A stretch of 64,000 bases of DNA from Auritidibacter ignavus. GTDB lineage: Bacteria; Actinomycetota; Actinomycetes; Actinomycetales; Micrococcaceae. Position numbers and translations under genes: made by a program. The notes below the pieces were generated by a model. It was not told where the DNA came from. It saw only the letters and a program-made list of their open reading frames with translations, and did no database searches. Every line of letters starts with the position of its first letter. The first letter of the stretch is position 1. Below, piece by piece: positions 1 through 7,131 of the stretch. The stretch spans positions 1 to 64,000 of the forward strand of contig NZ_RDQR01000007.1 in the NCBI RefSeq assembly GCF_003703835.1. Reading direction: 5' to 3'.

Positions 1-254
1 CCTCGATCCGAGGTGAGTCCCCGGCCCGCTCTAGCAATAAACAACTCAACAACGCCTTATTCCGATCCGCATGGATGGCCTCCTGCCACGACCCGGTATC
101 GAAAGCCCACTACAACAAGAAACGCGCAGAAGGCAAGAAACATAACGCCGCAGTGATCTGTCTGACACGCCACCGCCTCAACGTCATGTTCGCCTTGGTC
201 CGAGATAGCAACTTCTATCATGCTACCCCAAACAAAGTTCCCCAAGCAGCTTGA
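1..254 (+). pseudogene. IS110-family transposase, C-terminal part (cut by window edge)
   Basis: An open frame enters from the left edge (first full codon at 3) and stops at 252-254. Its translation has the C-terminal signature of IS110/IS116/IS902 transposases: a stretch like SSNKQLNNALFRSAWMA, then HDPVSKAHYNKKRAEGKKHN, then a V/I-C-L-T-R-R-like segment and a short tail. In this family the segment belongs to the C-terminal Transposase_20-type region. Whether the gene is complete cannot be told because its 5' part lies outside the window. It marks a mobile-element boundary beside the accessory operon that follows. Confidence 0.8.
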
Positions 255-429
255 CTTAAAGCACAGGGGACACCCCCCATTTTCCAACTTCGGTATCCCG
301 CGTTTTCGTGTGGGGTATTTCCTCCTGTACAAGATCTGCTGGATGTGTTTTCCAGCACAGATGCCTGATAGTTAATGTAACATCGGTTACATCACGGCAC
401 GAGAACCACCGCTTGTAGAAAGGTCCGCG
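255..429 (+). promoter_or_regulatory. Upstream region of the 430-5113 operon with hairpin and operator-like palindrome
   Basis: There is no gene in this stretch. It holds a stem-loop near 331-360 (CTGGA...TCCAG inside ATCTG...CAGAT), which could end transcription coming from the transposase. A perfect inverted repeat follows at 375-392 (ATGTAAC-4 nt-GTTACAT). TAATGT at 374-379 could be a -10 box overlapping that repeat, but I see no convincing -35. The ribosome binding site AAAGG lies at 419-423, six bases before the TTG start. Promoter assignment is inference; the palindrome is seen directly. Confidence 0.5.
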
Positions 430-1059
430 TTGACAATTCCCAAGAGTTCGCCGAAACGACTGGATCCGTCGACTGCCGCCGAGATGCTGTCCATTCCGCA
501 CGATGCTTCGCCGAGTGTCATCGATCAAGCTACCGATCGAACCGTCGAACTTATTTCCGCCGAGGGGCGAAAGTCTCAACAACATCATGTTCGTGATGCT
601 CGCCGAACTCTAACTGACCCCGAGTGGGCAGCCCGCGAACGAGTAACTCTCGGTTACGCCGGGTTCGCCGCGCTCCTGCTCACAGAGGTCGCCGCTTTTG
701 TATGCGCATTTCAGCTCATCACCGGCTGGGACGCTTTTTTATCTATAATCCCCGAGGACGTCACCCCACCGGAGAACATGGTTTTCGCACCACTGATTCT
801 CAACATCCTCTGGTTTGCAGCCATCATTTGGAGACCTTTGTCTCCACTAGGTGGCCGGAACCAAGCAAGAAAGCTATTCTGGAGCGCTCTTGGCCTAGCA
901 CTCGTGGCAGACTTGGTGGTTGCAACCTCCGTTGTCTTCTCAGACGTCGATACACCGTATGCGTTCTCACCATTTATCACCATCGTGATCGCGCTCGTGC
1001 TGTGCACCACACTTGACTTGCTCGCCAAGAACCGAGAAGAGAAAGGTGGATTCCCGTGA
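430..1059 (+). CDS. J-domain-like four-helix membrane protein, first gene of FtsK operon
   Basis: 209 residues, starting at TTG with an AAAGG ribosome binding site six bases upstream. Residues about 11-72 resemble a J domain in layout: a helix containing MLSIPHDASPSVIDQA, then HHVRDARRTLTDPEWAARER, which mimics the usual 'A-x-x-x-L-x-D-P-x-x-R' helix. The HPD tripeptide needed to stimulate Hsp70 is absent, so canonical co-chaperone activity is unlikely. Four hydrophobic segments follow (about 73-97, 117-134, 149-171, 178-198). The stop codon overlaps the GTG start of the FtsK-type ATPase (GTGA), so the two are probably translationally coupled. I infer a membrane anchor or assembly factor for the ATPase; no family is recognised with certainty. 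Confidence 0.7.
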   Translation: MTIPKSSPKRLDPSTAAEMLSIPHDASPSVIDQATDRTVELISAEGRKSQQHHVRDARRTLTDPEWAARERVTLGYAGFAALLLTEVAAFVCAFQLITGWDAFLSIIPEDVTPPENMVFAPLILNILWFAAIIWRPLSPLGGRNQARKLFWSALGLALVADLVVATSVVFSDVDTPYAFSPFITIVIALVLCTTLDLLAKNREEKGGFP

Positions 1060-3764
1060 ATATCACAACACGCATCGCTCATCTTCGACAATCCATCGGT
1101 TCACTGGCAGGACAAGCTCACGTTGCCCAAACAGATGCTGAAAAGCGAATCTCCGCAAATCGTGCTGAAGCCAGCGAACAGCTCCAGCACGCAATCCAAG
1201 ACGCCGAGGCCGTCTATCGATCAGGTGAAATTTCTGCCACAGCTTCCCGCGAGAACGCGGTCGCACGATTACTCAGCGAACTACGAAAAGCAGACCCATC
1301 GTCCCGTGTTCGAGACATTCCTGAGAATGGAGGAGTCCGTGCCCCAAATCCCCTTACTCGGGTTGGGACCATTCACGGACAACGGGGGGATGAGGCCCCG
1401 CTCAGCATTCCTTTGATCGATAGTTCAGGGGTCGTTATCAGTTCAACCCAGCAGACACGCGAACTCGCCCTACAGCTAGTACGGTCTGTGGTCGCCGATG
1501 TCGTCTCCCAAATACCCGCCCTACACCTGCGGCTGAGTCTCTTCGACCCCAATGTCAGTAGTGAACTCGCCGATTTCGGACCCCTCAAAGACGCACGACC
1601 GCAAACCGCACCGAAGCCTATGTCAGAAGTGCACGAACTACGCCAGCGTTTGGGCGAGATCTTTGCGCACGTACAAGAAACGGCGTCCATGCTCAAACAA
1701 GTACAGTCCCCATCGTTGTCTGAGTATTGGAAAACACTCGATACCCCTGAAGGCGAATACCACGTGCTGGTTTTGCTCGACTATCCAGCGGGACTCGATA
1801 AAGAAGGAGCACAGCGACTGGCCAAGTTCAGTCACGTTGCGAATAAGGGAGCGTTCCTCATTGTCTTGCGCACGCTGGACCACGATATGGACGAAGATCT
1901 CGTTACCGCCGATGAGAAGATCCTTTCCGGCTGTGAACACGTTATTGTCCATCCACATTCGATAGAGATTGCCGGATACCCTCCCTCTGACCGATTTCAG
2001 ACTCACATTTCCTACGACTCGACGGCTGTACGAGATGTCGTGAAGGACGCTGTTAGAACCGCCCGGGAGGCAAAAGGTCCGGTCATTCCGCTTCAGTCGG
2101 TGCTCCGGGATAGTGATGTCGAATTCTGGCAGTCGAGTGCTATAGACGGTCTCGAAACCGTCATTGGCAGATATCAAAAAGAGCCACTGATCGTGCGACT
2201 GCGTGGCGCATCGCCGCCGATCGCTAATATGCTGATCGGTGGTGCTGTCGGGCAGGGCAAGTCCAATCTCCTGCTTAATATCGTCTACGGATTGGCCTAC
2301 GCGTACCCGCCTGAGGAGCTCGAACTCTATCTGTTGGATTTCAAGGAAGGTCTTGAGTTCAAGAAGTTCGGTCCCGACAAGAATGGGGAAAACTGGCTAC
2401 CCCATGCCTCTCTCCTGGGCCTCCACACGCGTCAGGAAGATGGACTTATAGCGTTGCGTAACATCCAGCAACGGGTCGAGAAGCGAAAAAGACTCTTCCA
2501 AAACGCCGGAGCTGAAGACTACGAAACCTACCGCCGTATGGGCCATGAGATTCCCCGATTGGTCGTCGTTATCGACGAGTTCCAAGTACCGTTCTCGGGG
2601 AATAACGCTCAGTCCGAAGAAGCTGTCACACTCATCGAGCAGTTGTCCAGGCAAAGTCGTGCCACAGGCACACATCTTATTTTGGCCTCGCAAGCTCTGT
2701 CCGGAATCGAGGCACTTCACAGCAAACGGGATTCGGTTTTGGGACAGTTTCACGCGCGCCTATCGTTGAAGAATAACGCGAGCGAATCTGAGATGTTCTT
2801 CTCTCACGAAAACAGAGCTGCCGCGGACTTAACCTATCGTGGCGAAGTCATACTCAACGAGAATATCGGCGAAGATGTCGATAAAAATAAACGGGGAATA
2901 TGTGCCCTCGCCGACCGATCGTTCATAGCATCTCTTCAGACCCATATGTGGGAGCAGTCTGCTGGAGGAATACGCCGTTATCCGTTTAGGTTCACCCCTG
3001 ACAGTTACATGCCGTTCAGCGCACACGGCAAGTTGGACCTTGAAACCGACGATCCCGAAGATATCGTTCTCGACCTGGGCCGCCAGCTTAGCGTCGAGGA
3101 GCAGTCGGCGACCTACACGATGAACGATGATGTTAATCAAGCATTGGCTGTTGTTGGAGCCAGCGGTGGTGAAACCGCTGGCATCTTGGCGGCCGCGGTC
3201 CGATCTCTCTATCTCGCGCGCCCCCAGGAACAAATCTTCGTGGTCAACGTTGATTCTGCAACCCGCCCTGCCTGGCTCGACGGTCTCGAAGCCCGTGAGC
3301 CCGCACTCGCTCGTCAGCTCAGGTACATCGCACGGGAGCAGGCCAGCGAATTTGTTGCGGACTCACTACCAACGATGCGCGATGCATCCATCATCATGCT
3401 CGGTCTGCAGAAGATTCGTGGTCTTAGCGACCGCCTGAACTCAGATCCGGATAGTTTTACGCGACTCGATCCTTCTGACTTCCTCGCAGAGCAGATTGGC
3501 GACACACCAAGCACCAATCTCCGGTTTGTTCTTCGTTTCGGGAGCATTGAGTCGGTCAAGTCGGTTTTCGGGTATCGCGGTAATGTCATCGGCTGCTATG
3601 CGCTCGTCAACCAAGACAAAAACACGCTGCTCGACGTCACACAAGAATATAACTTCCCAATACCGACTGACTCACCACGTTTCGTGTTGCACTCTCGGGG
3701 CACCGGAGGATCGACGTTGACTGCCGTGCCCTATGAAGCCCCCTTGCTGAAGGAGACGAATTGA
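1056..3764 (+). CDS. FtsK/SpoIIIE-domain ATPase with N-terminal coiled coil
   Basis: 902 residues, GTG start. Residues 1-90 are a heptad-rich coiled coil and no membrane helix is visible. The FtsK/SpoIIIE motor core has Walker A GGAVGQGKSN near 393-402, LLDFKEGLEFKKFG just after, Walker B RLVVVIDEFQ near 500-509, then SRQSRATGTHLILASQ, a sensor-like segment. A second P-loop-like unit begins near 696 (VVGASGGETAG) but lacks the catalytic Lys, so it is probably a degenerate second ATPase domain, as in the C-terminal domains of type VII secretion EccC/EssC. Chromosome-translocase features (four N-terminal membrane helices, gamma winged helix) are missing, so this is not the FtsK of cell division. 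A DNA pump (HerA/DndH-like) is an alternative to a protein-export motor. Confidence 0.85.
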   Translation: MNITTRIAHLRQSIGSLAGQAHVAQTDAEKRISANRAEASEQLQHAIQDAEAVYRSGEISATASRENAVARLLSELRKADPSSRVRDIPENGGVRAPNPLTRVGTIHGQRGDEAPLSIPLIDSSGVVISSTQQTRELALQLVRSVVADVVSQIPALHLRLSLFDPNVSSELADFGPLKDARPQTAPKPMSEVHELRQRLGEIFAHVQETASMLKQVQSPSLSEYWKTLDTPEGEYHVLVLLDYPAGLDKEGAQRLAKFSHVANKGAFLIVLRTLDHDMDEDLVTADEKILSGCEHVIVHPHSIEIAGYPPSDRFQTHISYDSTAVRDVVKDAVRTAREAKGPVIPLQSVLRDSDVEFWQSSAIDGLETVIGRYQKEPLIVRLRGASPPIANMLIGGAVGQGKSNLLLNIVYGLAYAYPPEELELYLLDFKEGLEFKKFGPDKNGENWLPHASLLGLHTRQEDGLIALRNIQQRVEKRKRLFQNAGAEDYETYRRMGHEIPRLVVVIDEFQVPFSGNNAQSEEAVTLIEQLSRQSRATGTHLILASQALSGIEALHSKRDSVLGQFHARLSLKNNASESEMFFSHENRAAADLTYRGEVILNENIGEDVDKNKRGICALADRSFIASLQTHMWEQSAGGIRRYPFRFTPDSYMPFSAHGKLDLETDDPEDIVLDLGRQLSVEEQSATYTMNDDVNQALAVVGASGGETAGILAAAVRSLYLARPQEQIFVVNVDSATRPAWLDGLEAREPALARQLRYIAREQASEFVADSLPTMRDASIIMLGLQKIRGLSDRLNSDPDSFTRLDPSDFLAEQIGDTPSTNLRFVLRFGSIESVKSVFGYRGNVIGCYALVNQDKNTLLDVTQEYNFPIPTDSPRFVLHSRGTGGSTLTAVPYEAPLLKETN

Positions 3765-4261
3765 TGAACGGTGGATCACTGACGAACGCAGAAGCCGTCG
3801 CCCGTTACCGGACGCTGGTTGAGAATTTACTGAAGGAAGATTCATCCTTTGAACGCCAGATCTCCGGGCATGACAAGACACGAACGTCCTCGATCCACAC
3901 GGCGCAACACGAGCATGATTCCCAAATGCGGCGGCTCGAGGAAACCTCAGCCCGGGTGAAAAAGATGTGGCAGGACACTGTCGACTTCGCGGAAGGCACC
4001 GGATCCGAAGCGACCCCGCCACAAGACATTATTCGTTTCGAAGACAGTAATCGTATCGACAACGAGCGTGAGCGGTTAAGGCAGGAGTGGGAAATCGTCA
4101 GTCGAGATCACGCCCAGCTGGAGGCGATCCAACGTTTCGATGACGAAACCCGCAGTTCCCGCATCATAAACCGGGTTCTCTTGCTGATGGCAATTCTTAC
4201 TCCCACGATCGGAGCTGTTGTCGTTCTGATCAGAGCCGCACTCATGTACTTAGGAGGATAG
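3764..4261 (+). CDS. Coiled-coil protein with C-terminal membrane anchor
   Basis: 165 residues. The ATG at 3764 is preferred over a TTG at 3761 because AGGAG at 3751-3755 is well spaced from it; the start overlaps the ATPase stop (TGATG). Residues 1-130 are charged and helical with two Glu/Arg-rich coiled-coil stretches. Residues about 134-164 are a long hydrophobic segment (from IINRVLLLMA to ALMYLGG), long enough for one helix or a tight hairpin. No enzymatic motif is seen. The position between the ATPase and the small helical proteins suggests a structural membrane component; this is inference. Confidence 0.65.
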   Translation: MNGGSLTNAEAVARYRTLVENLLKEDSSFERQISGHDKTRTSSIHTAQHEHDSQMRRLEETSARVKKMWQDTVDFAEGTGSEATPPQDIIRFEDSNRIDNERERLRQEWEIVSRDHAQLEAIQRFDDETRSSRIINRVLLLMAILTPTIGAVVVLIRAALMYLGG

Positions 4262-4263
4262 TG

Positions 4264-4524
4264 ATGTCCGTTCTCGAAAATCTTCGTGGCCTGACTTTAG
4301 AGCTCTCCGCCGACACGCAACGTACCGGTGAGAGTCTCAGTGCCTATAGCCATGAATTCAACAAGCAACGAGTCCGCATTAACGATACGTTGCGTGGTAG
4401 CACTCAGCGGAAAGATCAGGAACTGATGGCCACCGTAGACGATGCGGAACGCCAAGTACGACAAGCGGTTCTTGCACTACAGAGAGCCAGCCGTGTCGCC
4501 CGCGATTATGCACATAATTTGTAA
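4264..4524 (+). CDS. Small all-helical protein (WXG100-sized), operon member
   Basis: 86 residues from the ATG at 4264, preceded by GGAGGA at 4253-4258, which also forms the end of the previous gene (stop 4259-4261). The protein has no Cys and looks like two amphipathic helices separated near the LRGST segment. Length and layout resemble ESAT-6/WXG100 proteins, but the Trp-x-Gly turn is absent, so family membership is not claimed. Spacing and ribosome binding sites show it is co-translated with its neighbours. Confidence 0.6.
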   Translation: MSVLENLRGLTLELSADTQRTGESLSAYSHEFNKQRVRINDTLRGSTQRKDQELMATVDDAERQVRQAVLALQRASRVARDYAHNL

Positions 4525-4535
4525 GGACCGTTTTA

Positions 4536-4877
4536 ATGTACGCACAAGAAATTTCTCGACTCAAATCCGAGATTTCTGAGCTTCAGAACCTTAGGCATCG
4601 GATTTCATCCGCCAGTGGCCGTTGCGAAAGACTCATTGCCCGTCTCGAACCGATCGCCGAGAGAGCGCATCTTGCCACTGCGGGGAGTATTTCAGAACAG
4701 CATCACCATATGGTCGGCGCAGCGACAGAAGCACACCGGCAACTACGTTCTACTCGGGAACGACTCAGCGATTCGGCACACGCCGTCCTGTCGCAGGTGC
4801 ACCGTCTCGAAGCTGAAATCTCGCGGCTTCGAAGATTGCAACAGGAGGCAGAACGCCACGAAACCTCAAGGAGATGA
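4536..4877 (+). CDS. Small coiled-coil protein, operon member
   Basis: 113 residues, ATG start 11 bases after the previous stop with TAAGGAC upstream. Heptad repeats run at the N-terminus (ISRLKSEISELQNLRHRIS) and C-terminus (VLSQVHRLEAEISRLRR), separated by a less regular middle with HHH near residue 56. This would form a helical hairpin. There is no signal peptide or membrane segment. Its size and place recall accessory helical proteins of type VII secretion loci, an analogy only. Confidence 0.6.
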   Translation: MYAQEISRLKSEISELQNLRHRISSASGRCERLIARLEPIAERAHLATAGSISEQHHHMVGAATEAHRQLRSTRERLSDSAHAVLSQVHRLEAEISRLRRLQQEAERHETSRR

Positions 4878-4879
4878 TG

Positions 4880-5113
4880 ATGACATCAGAAGTTGAACGT
4901 CTCATATTCGCTCTGGACGAGTTGGCTCGCGAAGCCGATTCCTTTGCACGGGAAAGCTGGGACTTGAGTCGAGACATCGGTGGTCTTTCGGGTTCTATGA
5001 CAGATATTTCAAGTACCATCTCGCTAGAAACTAGTCACCGCGCGGCAAGAAACGCCCATGAACAAGCTATCGCAATAGCCCGCGCGGCACGCTCCTATAC
5101 TGACCGGCTCTGA
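4880..5113 (+). CDS. Small helical protein, last gene of FtsK operon
   Basis: Three consecutive in-frame ATG codons occur at 4874, 4877 and 4880. The ribosome binding site AAGGAG ends at 4873, so 4880 (77 residues) is best spaced and 4877 is possible. The previous stop (4875-4877) lies inside this ATG run. The protein is Ala/Ser/Arg-rich and helical, with a Gly-containing break (SRDIGGLSGSM) in the middle, again a hairpin-sized product. No motif is recognised. Transcription probably ends in 5114-5218, facing the leftward nuclease-like gene. Confidence 0.55.
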   Translation: MTSEVERLIFALDELAREADSFARESWDLSRDIGGLSGSMTDISSTISLETSHRAARNAHEQAIAIARAARSYTDRL

Positions 5114-5218
5114 TACGAGGGATAACCTTTTGTCTGGATCACCCGGTGACGGAACGTGTCGCCGAAACTCTAAGATGAGTTCAGCAACGAGAACGCATCA
5201 CCTGTGATTACTGAGCTT

Positions 5219-6115
5219 CTACAGCTCCCGTTCCTTTGCCTCAAGTTGTTTCAGAGTCAGCCCATCAGCGTTTTTCCACAGATCGAGACCATTAAGGCTA
5301 CTGCCACCCACAAAGCATGCAGCAGTGGAAGGACTACCGAGTAGCAAATCCGATGTGAGGACATCATCCGAGCCGATATGGTCTCGGTACTTTTCTCGCA
5401 ATTTTCGAATACCGCGCCTTTCGCCACTGGTGGTGATGTCATCATCGGGCCTCAACCTCGCACCTGCCAGCACGATGAATCCATCGCTAGCTTGCCGTCC
5501 TCGAGCTTCAGTTCCTGCGTAACTGAAGTACAGCGTTGGTTCATCAGCCGGTTCCTGCTCGACTGGATTGACCACGTTGTGGTCCTTGGACTCGTCAACC
5601 GGGTCAAACATCTTATATCCCAGTGCTGCGACGACTAGTTTAACGTTGGCTATGAATTCTCTAAGCTCGGCTTCTTTCTCTTCGGTCACGGTACCCGGCG
5701 ACGGGTCATTGGCGTTGGTGACCCTGAATCGCCCAGCGTCCTTGGCCAAGGTAAAGAAGCTGTTTTCGAGAAAACTGATTTCGGTGGCCCCGAAGGAATC
5801 GTCCGAGGTCACAATGGCGATCGCGTGGGTCCAATAGTCCAAGCCGTCCTGACCAATATGCTCAAGAATCCGCCCGAGAACGCCCTTGCCGTTCTTTCGT
5901 TCTCTGGCTTGGCCGATATAGACCTTTGGGGTTTCGTCTTCGGTACCCACCAAGAAATACACGCCGGTTTGTTTCAGATCATCTCGAGATTTCGCCTCTT
6001 GAAGCATCGTGCGAGGGATGAGATGGGTGACTCCGGTCCAATTTCGTAGGGTCGCTTTCTTCCGGCCGTTGGCCGTGCCATCCATGAGGAAAAGTTGTAT
6101 TGTTCTGCCCACCAC
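5219..6115 (-). CDS. GIY-YIG nuclease-fold protein with C-terminal DUF4357
   Basis: 298 residues. A GIY-YIG core lies in about residues 48-130: the first strand GVYFLVGT, the second KVYIGQA, an Arg in GVLGRILEHIG, and the metal-binding Glu in EISFLENSFF. The C-terminal ~90 residues (from DGFIVLAGARLRPDDD through LTKLLLG-like TSDLLLGSPSTAACFVGG) match DUF4357, a domain often fused to GIY-YIG enzymes in accessory regions. It converges on the FtsK operon and sits next to holA. A role in DNA cleavage is inferred from the fold; whether it works with the operon is unknown. Confidence 0.8.
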   Translation of the reverse strand: MVGRTIQLFLMDGTANGRKKATLRNWTGVTHLIPRTMLQEAKSRDDLKQTGVYFLVGTEDETPKVYIGQARERKNGKGVLGRILEHIGQDGLDYWTHAIAIVTSDDSFGATEISFLENSFFTLAKDAGRFRVTNANDPSPGTVTEEKEAELREFIANVKLVVAALGYKMFDPVDESKDHNVVNPVEQEPADEPTLYFSYAGTEARGRQASDGFIVLAGARLRPDDDITTSGERRGIRKLREKYRDHIGSDDVLTSDLLLGSPSTAACFVGGSSLNGLDLWKNADGLTLKQLEAKEREL

Positions 6116-6133
6116 TGGTGTCTATCTCTCCCC

Positions 6134-7126
6134 CTAGCGTCTGGTGCCCTGTGCCACCCGGATGATCATGCGTTCCACTGAATAGTCCGGGTCCCGGGCC
6201 AGGCCTTTAGCCTCGGCATCTGCCTGAGCAATCAGCTCGATGGCCTGAGCGATCCCCGGCGCGGTCCAGCGGCGGGTGGTTGCCGCAATTCGCTTGGCCT
6301 GCCAAGGCGCAACACCGAGGGTCTGTGCAATTTGTCCTTGCCCAATTCTGGCATCAATGATTCTGGCGATTTGGCGGGCCTTCATTGCCAGCGCTGCGGT
6401 AATGGCCACGGGCGAGACGCCGGTCAGTAGGGAATGCCGGAGCAGTCCGACGGCTTGAGCGATCTGGCCATCTAAGGTGGCATCGGCGACTTTGAATGCG
6501 GTGGCCTGCACACGCCCGCCATAGTAGCGGTCGACGACCTGCTCGGTCACGGGGCCTTCCACGTCTGAGATCAGCTGGTCCACAGCTGAGGCCAATTCAC
6601 CCATATCGGAACCGACCGCGTCCACCAAAGCGCGGATAGCTTCGGAGGCGACCTTTTTACGGTGGACTTTGAACTCTTGCGTGACAAACTCCAACTTGTC
6701 GCGGTCAGACTTGATGCTTTCGCACTCGACCACGGTGCCCGACTTCTTGAGGACGTCGAGAAGTTTCTTACCCCGGTTACCCCCGGTATGTCGCATCAGC
6801 AAAGTGACATCGTCGGCCGGGTCCTTGACGTATTGCAACGCCTCGGCGAGGAACGCATCGTTCATTTTCTGTAGGTCATCGACCTGGATCAATTTAGCTT
6901 GGCTAAACAGCGAAGGACTCGCCAACATGGTCAGTTGGCCCGGCTCGTAGTCAGCTGCGGAGAGTCGGTGGGTTTCCAGATCTGGTTCTTGCTCCCGTAC
7001 GGTAGCCCGCACACGATCAGTCACCCGCATCGCGATGAAATCTTCCGGACCACGCAACAACATGATCGGTGCGGGTTCAACGGTCCGCCAGGAGGCGGTG
7101 GAGGCGCGTTTGGTACCAGCGGGCAT
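6134..7126 (-). CDS. holA: DNA polymerase III subunit delta
   Basis: 330 residues, the usual length. The N-terminal AAA+-like domain has the typical IMLLRGPEDFIAMR start and a KLIQVDDLQKMND segment. The C-terminal part carries the conserved collar-domain helices (ITAALAMKARQIARI, ARDPDYSVERMI). Delta opens the sliding clamp within the clamp loader. It lies just downstream of comEA-comEC, five bases after comEC, the usual actinobacterial and firmicute arrangement, so it is probably co-transcribed. Confidence 0.92.
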   Translation of the reverse strand: MPAGTKRASTASWRTVEPAPIMLLRGPEDFIAMRVTDRVRATVREQEPDLETHRLSAADYEPGQLTMLASPSLFSQAKLIQVDDLQKMNDAFLAEALQYVKDPADDVTLLMRHTGGNRGKKLLDVLKKSGTVVECESIKSDRDKLEFVTQEFKVHRKKVASEAIRALVDAVGSDMGELASAVDQLISDVEGPVTEQVVDRYYGGRVQATAFKVADATLDGQIAQAVGLLRHSLLTGVSPVAITAALAMKARQIARIIDARIGQGQIAQTLGVAPWQAKRIAATTRRWTAPGIAQAIELIAQADAEAKGLARDPDYSVERMIIRVAQGTRR

Positions 7127-7131
7127 GGTCT

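Noticed and set aside
430-435. TTGACA, a perfect -35 hexamer
   Set aside because: No -10 box lies about 17 bases downstream, and the TTG has a good ribosome binding site, so it is better explained as the start codon.
57-588. Leftward open frames over the transposase end and operon leader
   Set aside because: They run opposite to a clear IS110-type translation and to the operon start, with no ribosome binding site or known motif.
1056-3764. Cell-division translocase FtsK
   Set aside because: The N-terminal membrane helices and C-terminal gamma domain are missing, and the neighbours are not division genes.
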